Translations under genes and position numbers: made by a program | Origin: Pseudomonadota bacterium | Lineage (GTDB): Bacteria > Pseudomonadota > Gammaproteobacteria > Burkholderiales > Gallionellaceae | DNA: 13,190 bases | Reading direction: 5' to 3' | Assembly: GCA_021847165.1 (NCBI GenBank) | Contig: JAJZUH010000039.1 | Span: 1 to 13,190, forward strand | Part shown: positions 7,209 to 13,190 of the stretch, one piece after another | How the letters are laid out: every line of letters starts with the position of its first letter | How positions within the stretch are numbered: position 1 is the first letter of the stretch | The notes under the pieces: generated by a model | Told to the model about the DNA's origin: nothing | The model's input: only the letters and a program-made list of their open reading frames with translations | The model's database searches: none

Positions 7209-7622
7209 GAAGGGTTTTACAACAACCAGAATCACCACCGCCAGCAACACCAGCACCGGCACTTCATTGAAGAAGCGGAACCAGACATGGCTGCGCGTGT
7301 TGCGATCTGCGGCGAACACCCTGACCAGATGGCCGCAATAGAAATGGTAGGCAACCAGCCCGGCCACCAGGGCGACCTTGGCATGTATCCAGCCGCCGTT
7401 GAAGATGTCGCGATGGCCCAGCCATAGCCACAGGCCGGTAGCCACAGCCAGTATGCCGATTGGCGTGACGAACTTGTACAATTTGCGCTCCATCAGCTTC
7501 AGGCGCTCTTTCACCGCCGCTTCTTCCGCCATCGCATGATTGACGAAGATGCGCGGCAGGTAGAACAGGCCAGCGAACCAGCTGACCACAAAAAAGATAT
7601 GGAAGGCTTTCAGCCACAACAT
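7206..7622 (-). CDS. hemJ: HemJ, protoporphyrinogen IX oxidase
   Basis: A 138-residue inner-membrane protein of the HemJ (UPF0093) family, which oxidises protoporphyrinogen IX to protoporphyrin IX in heme synthesis. It shows the family opening MLWLKAFHIFFVVSWFAGLF with His8, LPRIFV (22-27), GGWIHAKVAL (76-85) with His80 and Lys82, and RFFNEVPV (116-123); four hydrophobic helices are evident. Length is typical. The start at 7622 is preferred over the upstream frame because GAGGT (complement of 7629-7633) sits 6 bases before it; that site also overlaps the permease stop codon, suggesting coupling. Being downstream of an ABC exporter, it may share its transcript. The stop codon lies inside a repeat. 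It would serve heme supply for cytochromes such as the one at 4939-5301. Confidence 0.92.
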   Translation of the reverse strand: MLWLKAFHIFFVVSWFAGLFYLPRIFVNHAMAEEAAVKERLKLMERKLYKFVTPIGILAVATGLWLWLGHRDIFNGGWIHAKVALVAGLVAYHFYCGHLVRVFAADRNTRSHVWFRFFNEVPVLVLLAVVILVVVKPF

Positions 7623-7626
7623 AGAC

Positions 7627-8412
7627 TCACCTCGACAAGCGACGACGGAACAACACCAGCGAAATATAGAACCCGCACAACGCATAGGCCAGCAGCACCG
7701 CGATATGCAGCAACGCCTGCGGCGGCAGGTTGCCGCTCATCAGCGGCCTGGCCAGATCGATCGCATGCGTCAGCGGCAACACGCTCGCGATCGCCTGCAT
7801 GCTGGGCGGCAACTGGGTGACCGGGAAAAACACGCCGCATAGTAGCATCATCGGCGTGATGACCAGCGTGAAGTAATACATGAAGAAGTCATAGGCCGGC
7901 GCCAGCGCGGTCATGATCAGGCCGATGGCGGCAAAGGTCAGCCCGATCAGCAGCGCCAGCGGAATCATCCACAGCGACATCAGGGCATGCGACAGCCCCA
8001 GTATCCAGATCACCGCCAGCACGGCGGCCCCCGACATCAGGCTCTTGGTGGCCGCCCACAGGATCTCGGACAGCACCACGTCATCCAGCGCGACCGGCGT
8101 GTTCAGGATGGCCTCCCAGGTGCGCTGTTCGTGCATGCGCGCGAAACCGGAATACAGCGCCTCGAAGCTCGCGCTGTTCATGGTGCTGTAGCACACCGTA
8201 CCGGCGGCCAGAAAGGCCATGTACGACATGCCGCCCATGGTCGGCAGCAGGCTGCCGAGGCCATATCCCAGGCCCAGCATGTAGATCACCGGATCGGCCA
8301 GATGGCCGAGGATGGACGGCGCCGCGATTTTCTTCCACACCAGCCAGTGTCTGCGCCAGATCGGGAAGAAGCGCAGGCTCAGCCGCGGCAATGCAAAATC
8401 CCGTTTGCTCAT
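7627..8412 (-). CDS. ABC-2 type transporter permease (NodJ-like)
   Basis: A 261-residue inner-membrane permease with about six hydrophobic segments (roughly 35-55, 65-80, 115-140, 147-170, 176-197, 233-255). The ABC-2 signature region (GVFFPVTQLPPSMQAIASVL, 193-212) precedes the last helix. Overall it resembles NodJ, the permease of a lipo-oligosaccharide exporter, but NodJ-like proteins are widespread in non-nodulating betaproteobacteria, where the substrate is unknown. The start at 8412 overlaps the thioesterase stop as ATGA; a longer frame to 8487 lies wholly within the thioesterase gene and is unlikely. Its partner is the ATPase at 8873-9787, separated from it by the thioesterase gene. 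Confidence 0.9.
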   Translation of the reverse strand: MSKRDFALPRLSLRFFPIWRRHWLVWKKIAAPSILGHLADPVIYMLGLGYGLGSLLPTMGGMSYMAFLAAGTVCYSTMNSASFEALYSGFARMHEQRTWEAILNTPVALDDVVLSEILWAATKSLMSGAAVLAVIWILGLSHALMSLWMIPLALLIGLTFAAIGLIMTALAPAYDFFMYYFTLVITPMMLLCGVFFPVTQLPPSMQAIASVLPLTHAIDLARPLMSGNLPPQALLHIAVLLAYALCGFYISLVLFRRRLSR

Positions 8413-8876
8413 TTCGAATTGTCCATTTCCACCGCAGCGAATGCATCGACCGGCTTGACCACGCCGACACCCCGCGCATAGACACACCCCTTCGACGTTC
8501 CTTCCGCCATGATGCGCTCGCCCTTGCTGAAGACATGCTTCATATAGAAATACTTCTCATCCCAGTGCGTCACTTCCGTCCTCACCCGGTAGCGCGCGAA
8601 AAGACCCAGCGGCTTCTTGTAGTTCATGGTGTGCTCGGCGATGACCGGAATCCAGTTGCGCTTGAACATGGCCTTCAGCAACCCGCTGCGCGCGAAGATA
8701 TCCACGCGGTTGAGGTCGCAGATGGTCAGGTAGCGGCCGTTGTTCATGTGCAGGTTGATGTCGATGTCGTTGGGCAGCACGCTCAAGGCGAATTCGCTCG
8801 CGAAATTGCCGCCCCGCATGCGTTCGCAGAACAGCGAACGGATGAGCACATAGAGCATGCGGAAGATCAGGTTCAT
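8409..8876 (-). CDS. Hotdog-fold acyl-CoA thioesterase (4HBT/THEM6-like)
   Basis: A 155-residue single hotdog-fold protein. The motif [14 protein letters not shown] (37-50) is characteristic of the 4-hydroxybenzoyl-CoA thioesterase/THEM6-like group, with Asp37 or Asp39 and His43 in the region of the active site. It would hydrolyse or bind an acyl thioester. Residues 1-16 are hydrophobic with scattered Arg and could associate with the membrane. The start at 8876 overlaps the ATPase stop (ATGA), and its own stop overlaps the permease start (ATGA). Such tight placement between the two transporter genes suggests a shared lipid- or acyl-related job. The substrate cannot be read from the sequence. 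Confidence 0.85.
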   Translation of the reverse strand: MNLIFRMLYVLIRSLFCERMRGGNFASEFALSVLPNDIDINLHMNNGRYLTICDLNRVDIFARSGLLKAMFKRNWIPVIAEHTMNYKKPLGLFARYRVRTEVTHWDEKYFYMKHVFSKGERIMAEGTSKGCVYARGVGVVKPVDAFAAVEMDNSK

Positions 8877-9787
8877 TCGCGCATCTCCCTGCCGGTCAAC
8901 TTGAGAAAAACATCTTCCAGGTTCGCCGGCCGGTGCAGGTAGCGCAGTGCGCTTTGTGCCTGCAGATGTTCCACCAGCGGCTGCGCGTCCCTCACATAGC
9001 AGAACACCGATTCGCCGCTGACCTCGAAGCGCTGCGCATAATTTGCGGCATGCTCGCCCGCCCATTGCGCGGAGGTCTCGCCGAACACTTCCACCACCTG
9101 CGGTTCGATGTTGCTGTCGATCAGCTGGCGCGGCGAGCCTTCGCTGATGAGCCTGCCGTTGTCCATCACGGCAAGGCGGTGGCACAGGCGCTCCGCCTCG
9201 TCCATGAAATGCGTGGTGAGCAGCAGCGTCTTGCCCTGCTGCGTGAGTTCGCGCAAGCGCTGCCAGATCAGGTGGCGCGCCTGCGGGTCCAGCCCCGTGG
9301 TCGGCTCGTCGAGGAAGATCACATCGGGATCGTTGACCAGCGCGCGCGCCAGCGTGAGGCGGCGCTTCATGCCGCCGGATAGCGTCGGCACCTTGGCATC
9401 GCGCTTGCTGGTAAGGCTGGCGAACTCCAGCAACGACGGAATGCGCGCCTCGATCTCGCGGTCGTGCAGTCCGAAGTAGCGCCCGTACACCAGCAGGTTC
9501 TCGGCCACGGTGAAATCGGGGTCGAGGTTGTCCATCTGCGGCACCACGCCGACACGGATGCGCGCTTCGCGCGCCGCCTGCGGCACAGGCAGGTCGAGCA
9601 GCAAGGCGGTTCCGGCATCCGGTTCGATCAGCCCGAGCAGCATGCGCAAGGTCGTGGTCTTGCCCGCGCCATTGGGGCCGAGCAGGCCGAAGCATTCGCC
9701 TTTGCGGATGGACAGGTCGAGGCCATCCACCACGCGCTGGCCGCCGTAGGATTTTTGCAGCCCGATAGCTTTGATCACTGCATTCAT
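8873..9787 (-). CDS. ABC transporter ATPase (NodI-like)
   Basis: A 304-residue ABC ATPase that would power export with the ABC-2 permease at 7627-8412. Walker A is GPNGAGKTT (37-45), Q-loop Gln84, the signature LSGGM (136-140), Walker B VIFLDE (156-161), D-loop GLDP (165-168) and switch His193. The C-terminal extension of about 90 residues (from about 215) is usual for the NodI/DRA-type subfamily. The start at 9787 has GAAGG about 9 bases upstream, located just after repeat copy 2. It heads the module ATPase-thioesterase-permease-hemJ. NodI similarity indicates the transporter class rather than a nodulation role. Confidence 0.94.
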   Translation of the reverse strand: MNAVIKAIGLQKSYGGQRVVDGLDLSIRKGECFGLLGPNGAGKTTTLRMLLGLIEPDAGTALLLDLPVPQAAREARIRVGVVPQMDNLDPDFTVAENLLVYGRYFGLHDREIEARIPSLLEFASLTSKRDAKVPTLSGGMKRRLTLARALVNDPDVIFLDEPTTGLDPQARHLIWQRLRELTQQGKTLLLTTHFMDEAERLCHRLAVMDNGRLISEGSPRQLIDSNIEPQVVEVFGETSAQWAGEHAANYAQRFEVSGESVFCYVRDAQPLVEHLQAQSALRYLHRPANLEDVFLKLTGREMRE

Positions 9788-9801
9788 TCTGCTAAACCTT
9801 C

Positions 9802-9870
9802 TTAGCCACGGAGAACACAGAGCCCACAGAGAAAATCCCGCCCTGCCCTCTCTGCGTTCCCTGTGGCTGA
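9802..9870. repeat. Palindromic CACAGAG repeat, copy 2
   Basis: Arms AGCCAC... (9804-9822) and ...GTGGCT (9850-9868) are inverted copies agreeing at 16 of 19 positions, with CACAGAG-like units at 9-bp spacing. The left arm, including the trailing AAAA, matches copy 1 at 30 of 34 positions. It occupies the gap between the alpha/beta hydrolase and the ABC ATPase. On the + strand the hairpin is followed by a T-rich run (9871-9889), terminator-like for that direction although no + strand gene reads into it. Confidence 0.85.
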
Positions 9871-9889
9871 TTGCTTTTGTTTTTTTGCT

Positions 9890-10510
9890 TCACAGTTCCA
9901 CCCCGTTGAAATGACGCTTCACGATATCGCGCAACTGCGTCAGCCGCCCGTGGAAGAAATGCTCCGCCTGCGGCAACACCACGATGGGCAGATGTTGCGG
10001 ACGCGCCCATTCCAGCGCGTCGGCCAGCGGCACGACATCGTCATGCTCGCCGTGGACGACCAGCGTATCGGGGGCGACGGCCGGCATGGCAAAGCGGCCC
10101 ACGGCCGGTGCCGCCAGGATCAGGTGCTGCGGGCGCACCTGCTGCGCGGCACGCGCGGCAACATAGCCCCCGAACGAGAAACCGGAAAGGATCAGCGGCA
10201 GCTCCTCGCCGAATTGTTCCTGCGCAAAACGCACGATCGCAATCATGTCCTGTTCTTCGCCGTCGCCGCCGGTGAACTCGCCCTCGCTCATGCCCACGCC
10301 GCGAAAATTGAAGCGCAGCGCGACGCAGCCCAGCTCGGCAAAGGTCTTGGCCAGCGTCACCGCGACCTTGTTCTCCATCGTACCGCCCATGGTCGGCAGC
10401 GGATGTGCCACCACGGCGATGCCGCAGGTGATCTCTTCCGGCATGTGCACGACCCCTTCGAGCAGCCCCGCAGTGCCGGTGGTGGAAAATTTTTCCAGTG
10501 TGATCGCCAT
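9890..10510 (-). CDS. Alpha/beta hydrolase (COG2945-like)
   Basis: A 206-residue cytoplasmic alpha/beta hydrolase. It has the family pattern AHPLPTMGGTMENKVA (35-50) and RFNFRGVGMSEGEF (66-79). The nucleophile elbow is GFSFGG (110-115) with Ser112, the acid is Asp157 or Asp158 in GEHDD, and the base is His184 in QAEHFF, so the catalytic triad is complete. Substrates of this group are not established; it is usually annotated as a putative esterase or dienelactone hydrolase-like. Its ATG overlaps the ferredoxin stop as TGATG, implying coupled translation. The length (about 200) is normal for this small hydrolase family. A repeat follows 19 bases after its stop. Confidence 0.9.
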   Translation of the reverse strand: MAITLEKFSTTGTAGLLEGVVHMPEEITCGIAVVAHPLPTMGGTMENKVAVTLAKTFAELGCVALRFNFRGVGMSEGEFTGGDGEEQDMIAIVRFAQEQFGEELPLILSGFSFGGYVAARAAQQVRPQHLILAAPAVGRFAMPAVAPDTLVVHGEHDDVVPLADALEWARPQHLPIVVLPQAEHFFHGRLTQLRDIVKRHFNGVEL

Positions 10511-10821
10511 CAGATCTTCAGCCGATCGACGATGCGGCCATGCTTCAGGTGCTCTTCGATGATCTCGTCGAGATCGCTGTGGTCGACATAGGTGTACCAG
10601 ACCGCCTCGGGATAGACCACCAGCACCGGCCCCAGCTCGCAACGCCCCAGACAGCCGGCAGAATTGATGCGCAGGTTGTTCTGCGCGCCGGAAATACCCA
10701 GCTGCTTGACCTTGTCCTTGACATAATCGCGCGCCGCTTGCGCACCGAAGTTGTTGCAGCAATCCTCGCCTGCCGCACGCTGGTTGACGCAGAAGAACAC
10801 ATGCCTGTCGTAGTGACTCAT
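10510..10821 (-). CDS. Thioredoxin-like [2Fe-2S] ferredoxin
   Basis: A 103-residue protein of the thioredoxin-like [2Fe-2S] ferredoxin family (COG3411; Aquifex Fd4/Shethna-like). The cluster cysteines are Cys11, Cys21 or Cys22, Cys57 and Cys61 (motifs HVFFC, DCC, AGCLGRC). It opens with MSHYDRHVFFCVNQR, standard for the family. It is a soluble electron carrier with an unidentified partner. The start at 10821 overlaps the VanZ-like stop (ATGA), and the stop overlaps the hydrolase start. The tandem Cys21-Cys22 leaves the second ligand ambiguous. The pairing with an alpha/beta hydrolase does not by itself explain a redox role. Confidence 0.92.
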   Translation of the reverse strand: MSHYDRHVFFCVNQRAAGEDCCNNFGAQAARDYVKDKVKQLGISGAQNNLRINSAGCLGRCELGPVLVVYPEAVWYTYVDHSDLDEIIEEHLKHGRIVDRLKI

Positions 10822-11906
10822 TTGCCATCCTTATGTTGATACGATGTTCGCGCCCACCACAGATATCCCGCCAGCAGCAGCGGAAAGACCAGCGATACGG
10901 TGTGCGACAGTCCGTTGTAATTGCGCAAATGGCCATAGCGCCACTGGTACAGGCGCATTGCGGCGGAGGGGGTGCCACTGTCCAGCACCCAGTTCGCCAG
11001 TACCACATAGCTCAGCGCACCCAGCGCTGCCGCCCAGACCAGCCGCGACCGGGGCAGCCAGGCGGCGCCGGCGATCAGCAGCACACCGACCACGATGCCC
11101 AGCATCGCCTCGCCATTCAACCATAACAGCAGCGCCCAGGATTTCAACAGCAGTGCCGCCGCGATGAACTTGGCCAGCGCCACCACGCCCAGCACCAGCG
11201 CCAGCCCGACCACCACATGGCGGCGTTCGCGCAGCAACGTCAGCAGCAATGCGCCCAGCATCAGCAGGTTCAAGGCGACCGCCATGCTCTCCCACAGGTT
11301 GAACGGCTCTTCCGGCACAGCGGCGAACATGCGGTAAGCCGGCTCGGTGATGAACACATTCCCCAGCATCGGCAACGACGGATTGATCTGCGCGAACATC
11401 CACAGCGTCGCCAGCGCCAGGCCGAAGTCCACTCCCGGCCCCTGCCGGAACAGCCCGATGCGCCATTGTGTCACGCGCACGAACCAGGCGCGCTGCACGA
11501 CCGACACCGCCAGCAGCGCACCGCCCAGCGCGCCGATGCCGTTGGCCAGGATGTCCGCATTCGAACTGGTGCGCATCGGCAGATACATCTGCAGGTACTC
11601 CATCGCCACGGACAGCGCCAGCGCCGTCAGCGTCGCCCACAACACGCTGGGTTTCCTGCCGAAATTCGCGCGGTAGGTGAGCGCCAGCAGCAGTCCGAAG
11701 GGGAAATAGGCCAGCAGATTGCTCAATGCGTCGAACGTCGAATAGGTCAGCCCCAGCGGCGAGACCAGCACCGCCCAGAACTCCAGCCCCTGTTCCTGCC
11801 AGCCCACGAAAGGCGACAGGCTGGCATACACGATGAACACGGCATACCCCGCCGCCAGATAGCGGCGCAACAGACTGCGGGGTTTTGCGTGTAAGGAAGC
11901 GCTCAT
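10818..11906 (-). CDS. VanZ-domain multi-pass membrane protein
   Basis: A 362-residue integral membrane protein with about ten hydrophobic segments. The N-terminal 140 residues are a VanZ-like domain: VYASLSPFVGW (26-36), DALSNLLAYFPFGLLLA (59-75), MEYLQMYLPMRTSSNADILA (102-121) with conserved Glu103, Arg112 and Asp118, and the glycine-rich NGIGALGG (122-129). The remaining 220 residues are a further membrane domain absent from short VanZ proteins. VanZ itself raises teicoplanin resistance in enterococci, but most relatives are of unknown function. The ATG at 11906 lacks a good ribosome site; there is no better in-frame ATG nearby. It is the first gene of the minus-strand cluster and diverges from the second bacteriohemerythrin. 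Confidence 0.85.
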   Translation of the reverse strand: MSASLHAKPRSLLRRYLAAGYAVFIVYASLSPFVGWQEQGLEFWAVLVSPLGLTYSTFDALSNLLAYFPFGLLLALTYRANFGRKPSVLWATLTALALSVAMEYLQMYLPMRTSSNADILANGIGALGGALLAVSVVQRAWFVRVTQWRIGLFRQGPGVDFGLALATLWMFAQINPSLPMLGNVFITEPAYRMFAAVPEEPFNLWESMAVALNLLMLGALLLTLLRERRHVVVGLALVLGVVALAKFIAAALLLKSWALLLWLNGEAMLGIVVGVLLIAGAAWLPRSRLVWAAALGALSYVVLANWVLDSGTPSAAMRLYQWRYGHLRNYNGLSHTVSLVFPLLLAGYLWWARTSYQHKDGK

Positions 11907-11942
11907 GCATCGAAGCCGGCAGGGTCTTTCAAACTTTTTCGA

Positions 11943-11983
11943 TTGACTCGGAAGCGGCGGGTAAGAAACAATGCCCCCGCTTC
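11943..11983 (+). promoter_or_regulatory. Candidate promoter with inverted repeat, second bacteriohemerythrin
   Basis: TTGACT (11943-11948) and AACAAT (11967-11972), 18 bases apart, form a plausible sigma70 promoter. An inverted repeat, GAAGCGG (11951-11957) / CCGCTTC (11977-11983), extended by GGG/CCC with one bulged C, surrounds the -10. It could be an operator or, if transcription starts further upstream, a leader hairpin. The region is shared with the divergent VanZ-like gene. Confidence 0.4.
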
Positions 11984-12025
11984 AGATATCAGACCAATAT
12001 CAATTGGCGTTTACTAGGAGGAATT

Positions 12026-12490
12026 ATGGCATACCTGCACTGGTCCAGTGACCTGGAAACCGGGATAGAGGTCATCGACACGCAGCATCAGCGCATCGTC
12101 GACTACCTGAACGAACTGAATACCGCCAACGACAGCGGCGACCGTAACGCGACCAACCATGTATTGAGCGAACTGGTCGACTACACGCTGACGCATTTCG
12201 CCTTCGAGGAAGAACTGCAGGAAAAGGCCGGCTATCCGTTCATCAAGGCGCACAAGCGGGTGCACGAGATCTTCACCAAGCGCGTCGCGGAATTCCAGAA
12301 GCGCGCCGACGCCGGCGAAAACGTCGCGCCGGAACTGCTTTCCATGCTGAAGATATGGCTGGTCAACCACATCAAGGGCGACGATGCCGACTACGTGGAG
12401 AGCGTCAAAAAGATGCTGGGGCTCGAAAGCGCCGGCAACAAGGTGGATGGCGGCTGGCTCGGCACGGCACTGAAGAAGTTCTTCGGCTGA
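12026..12490 (+). CDS. Bacteriohemerythrin (second copy)
   Basis: A 154-residue O2-binding di-iron four-helix protein, presumably cytosolic. All seven ligands are present: His21, His57, Glu61, His76, His80, His115 and Asp120 (motifs DTQHQ, HFAFEE, HKRVH, HIKGDD). The start is fixed by a very strong AGGAGG at 12016-12021, 4 bases before the ATG, which suggests high translation. A C-terminal extension of about 30 residues ends GWLGTALKKFFG, an amphipathic-looking tail that could mediate binding to a membrane or partner. The copy at 1955-2407 differs substantially, so this is not a recent duplication. A small secreted protein follows 38 bases downstream and may share the transcript. Confidence 0.95.
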   Translation: MAYLHWSSDLETGIEVIDTQHQRIVDYLNELNTANDSGDRNATNHVLSELVDYTLTHFAFEEELQEKAGYPFIKAHKRVHEIFTKRVAEFQKRADAGENVAPELLSMLKIWLVNHIKGDDADYVESVKKMLGLESAGNKVDGGWLGTALKKFFG

Positions 12491-12499
12491 TCGCCGAAG
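12481..12499 (+). other. Hairpin overlapping the bacteriohemerythrin stop codon
   Basis: CTTCGGC (12481-12487) and GCCGAAG (12493-12499) form a perfect 7-bp stem with a 5-base loop that contains most of the stop codon. No T tract follows, so it is not a classical terminator. It could set the relative level of the downstream small gene by attenuation or mRNA processing. Confidence 0.5.
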
Positions 12500-12528
12500 C
12501 GGGAAAACACAGCGAAGGAAAAACCGGC

Positions 12529-12729
12529 ATGAAAAAGAAAATCGCGCTGATCGTGGTACTGGGCATGGCGGCCGTGAGTGCATTCGCCGGCGGCGCACCG
12601 TGGTACAAGTGGATCAACCGCTACGACCGCACCATCATCTGCGCGCAGATATCACCCGGCGAAGCCTGGATCCAGTACCAGGGCCCCTTCATGGAAGCGC
12701 GCTGCAGCAAGCCGGGAGTTCCGCAGTAA
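12529..12729 (+). CDS. Small secreted protein (66 aa) after bacteriohemerythrin
   Basis: A short gene missed if a long minimum size is used. It starts MKKKIALIVVLGMAAVSAFA, a clear Sec signal peptide with a likely cleavage after residue 20, leaving a mature peptide of about 46 residues rich in Trp and Tyr (WYKWINRYDR) with two cysteines (38 and 59) that could form a disulfide. GAAGGA at 12514-12519 is 9 bases before the ATG. It lies 38 bases after the bacteriohemerythrin stop, with a hairpin between. I do not recognise the family and assign no function. The signal peptide, ribosome site and clean stop argue for a real gene. Confidence 0.75.
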   Translation: MKKKIALIVVLGMAAVSAFAGGAPWYKWINRYDRTIICAQISPGEAWIQYQGPFMEARCSKPGVPQ

Positions 12730-12740
12730 CGACCCGCACC

Positions 12741-12755
12741 CGCCAATCACTGGCG
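12741..12755. terminator. Short hairpin between convergent genes
   Basis: CGCCA (12741-12745) / TGGCG (12751-12755) with a 5-base loop, followed on the + strand by TTTC. It lies 11 bases after the small-protein stop and directly abuts the DUF167 stop. The 5-bp stem is weak and the T run short, so this is only a possible terminator. Confidence 0.35.
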
Positions 12756-12757
12756 TT

Positions 12758-13057
12758 TCACCCCTTACCCAGCCGTTTCGCGATCACCGCCGGCAGACGC
12801 TGCGGCGCTTTGACGCGCAATTGCTTATTCACGTTGTAAACCCCGAACACCACCGTGATCGCGCTTTCAGCCACATCGAACTCCCCCGCCAGGAATCTCA
12901 CCAGATGCGCCGTGGCGCGTCCGCGCACCGGCTGCTCGGCCACATGCACCTCCAGCTGATGGCCGATGACCTTGCCGATCCTGGTCTTTTTGGCGCGCGG
13001 GCGGCCGAGGATGTTCAGCACCAGCGTGTCGTCTTCCCACCAGCAGAACGGCTGCAT
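12758..13057 (-). CDS. DUF167 (YggU-like) family protein
   Basis: A 99-residue protein of the DUF167/YggU family, small conserved cytosolic proteins of unknown function. The typical core is seen: LVLNILGRPRAKKTRIGKV (12-30), VHVAEQPVRGRATAHLVRFL (36-55; family pattern A-P-P-V-x-G-x-A-N), and the C-terminal NKQLRV. The start at 13057 is chosen because AGGAG (complement of 13063-13067) is 5 bases upstream; a TTG 21 bases earlier is less likely. In many bacteria the family neighbours yggT, which is not present here. It diverges from the VF530-like gene, with 23 bases between the start codons. Confidence 0.85.
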   Translation of the reverse strand: MQPFCWWEDDTLVLNILGRPRAKKTRIGKVIGHQLEVHVAEQPVRGRATAHLVRFLAGEFDVAESAITVVFGVYNVNKQLRVKAPQRLPAVIAKRLGKG

Positions 13058-13068
13058 CAGCACTCCTG

Positions 13069-13074
13069 TAGAAT
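13069..13074 (+). promoter_or_regulatory. -10-like TAGAAT directly before VF530-like gene
   Basis: TAGAAT matches TATAAT at 5 of 6 positions and ends 6 bases before the ATG at 13081, so transcription would begin at or next to the start codon. No good -35 is seen at 17 bases, and it overlaps the ribosome-site region of the divergent DUF167 gene. Confidence 0.35.
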
Positions 13075-13080
13075 TCAAAT

Positions 13081-13190
13081 ATGAACACCGATGATAAACC
13101 AGCCAGGCGCCCCAGCCTCGACGGCATCACGCTTGAAATGATCGTCACGCAGCTGTCCGAGAAGATGGGCTGGCAGGCGATGGGCGCGGC
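13081..13190 (+). CDS. VF530-type DNA-binding protein (3' truncated)
   Basis: The first 36 residues of a protein that runs off the window. After a short charged N-terminus (MNTDDKPARR) comes SLDGITLEMIVTQLSEKMGW, matching the opening of the VF530 (DUF2132) domain, whose usual pattern is L-x-G-V-T-L-E-x-I-L-x-x-L-x-x-x-x-G-W. The VF530 structure from Vibrio fischeri suggested DNA binding, but the biological role is not established. No Shine-Dalgarno is visible before the ATG, and a -10-like element is immediately upstream, so the mRNA may be leaderless. The assignment rests on about 25 residues. Confidence 0.7.
   Translation, partial: MNTDDKPARRPSLDGITLEMIVTQLSEKMGWQAMGA

Noticed and set aside
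8409..9695. 428-residue minus frame suggesting an ATPase-thioesterase fusion
   Set aside because: The first part is the wrong frame of the ABC ATPase; the thioesterase begins at its own ATG at 8876.
7627..9787. True nodulation genes nodI/nodJ
   Set aside because: No other nod genes are present and NodI/NodJ-like transporters are common in non-symbiotic betaproteobacteria; the names describe similarity only.
9890..11008. 372-residue minus frame upstream of the hydrolase
   Set aside because: The N-terminal part crosses the ferredoxin and VanZ-like genes out of frame; the hydrolase starts at 10510.
11217..11894. 225-residue + strand frame
   Set aside because: Antisense to the VanZ-like gene, very rich in Gln/Arg/His, no ribosome site.

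Overview
The window reads as a gene-dense, GC-rich (roughly 60%) proteobacterial chromosome segment. The mixture of type IV pilus motors, two bacteriohemerythrins, a class I cytochrome c, HemJ and a NodI/NodJ-like ABC transporter points to a betaproteobacterium, perhaps a microaerophile of the Gallionellaceae/Nitrosomonadales type. That placement is inferred from gene content and protein style only. I see no phage, insertion sequence, CRISPR array, rRNA or tRNA.

Layout. On the + strand, 1-1707 holds the end of pilT and all of pilU (pilus retraction motors), followed by a bacteriohemerythrin (1955-2407) and a yajD-type HNH protein (2488-2856). A minus-strand operon (4647 down to 2862) encodes a membrane-anchored zinc-ribbon protein, an acylphosphatase and a short-chain dehydrogenase. 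Divergent from it is a periplasmic monoheme cytochrome c (4939-5301), closed by a strong hairpin.

From 11906 down to 5393 every gene is on the minus strand, in three tightly packed modules: (A) VanZ-like membrane protein, thioredoxin-like [2Fe-2S] ferredoxin, alpha/beta hydrolase; (B) ABC ATPase, hotdog thioesterase, ABC-2 permease, hemJ; (C) RlmL-type RNA methyltransferase and an unrecognised 191-residue protein. Most junctions inside modules are ATGA or TGATG overlaps, which implies translational coupling. The two gaps between modules each hold one copy of the same palindromic repeat, built from CACAGAG units spaced 9 bp apart.

The right end has a second bacteriohemerythrin (12026-12490) with a small secreted protein behind it, a DUF167 protein on the minus strand, and the start of a VF530-type protein that runs off the window.

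Nothing here is clearly a new defence or mobile system. The more interesting points are the repeats that separate the operon modules (one supplies the hemJ stop codon), the thioesterase gene inside an ABC exporter operon, the orphan protein coupled to the methyltransferase, and the bacteriohemerythrin/secreted-peptide pair with an inverted repeat over its candidate promoter.
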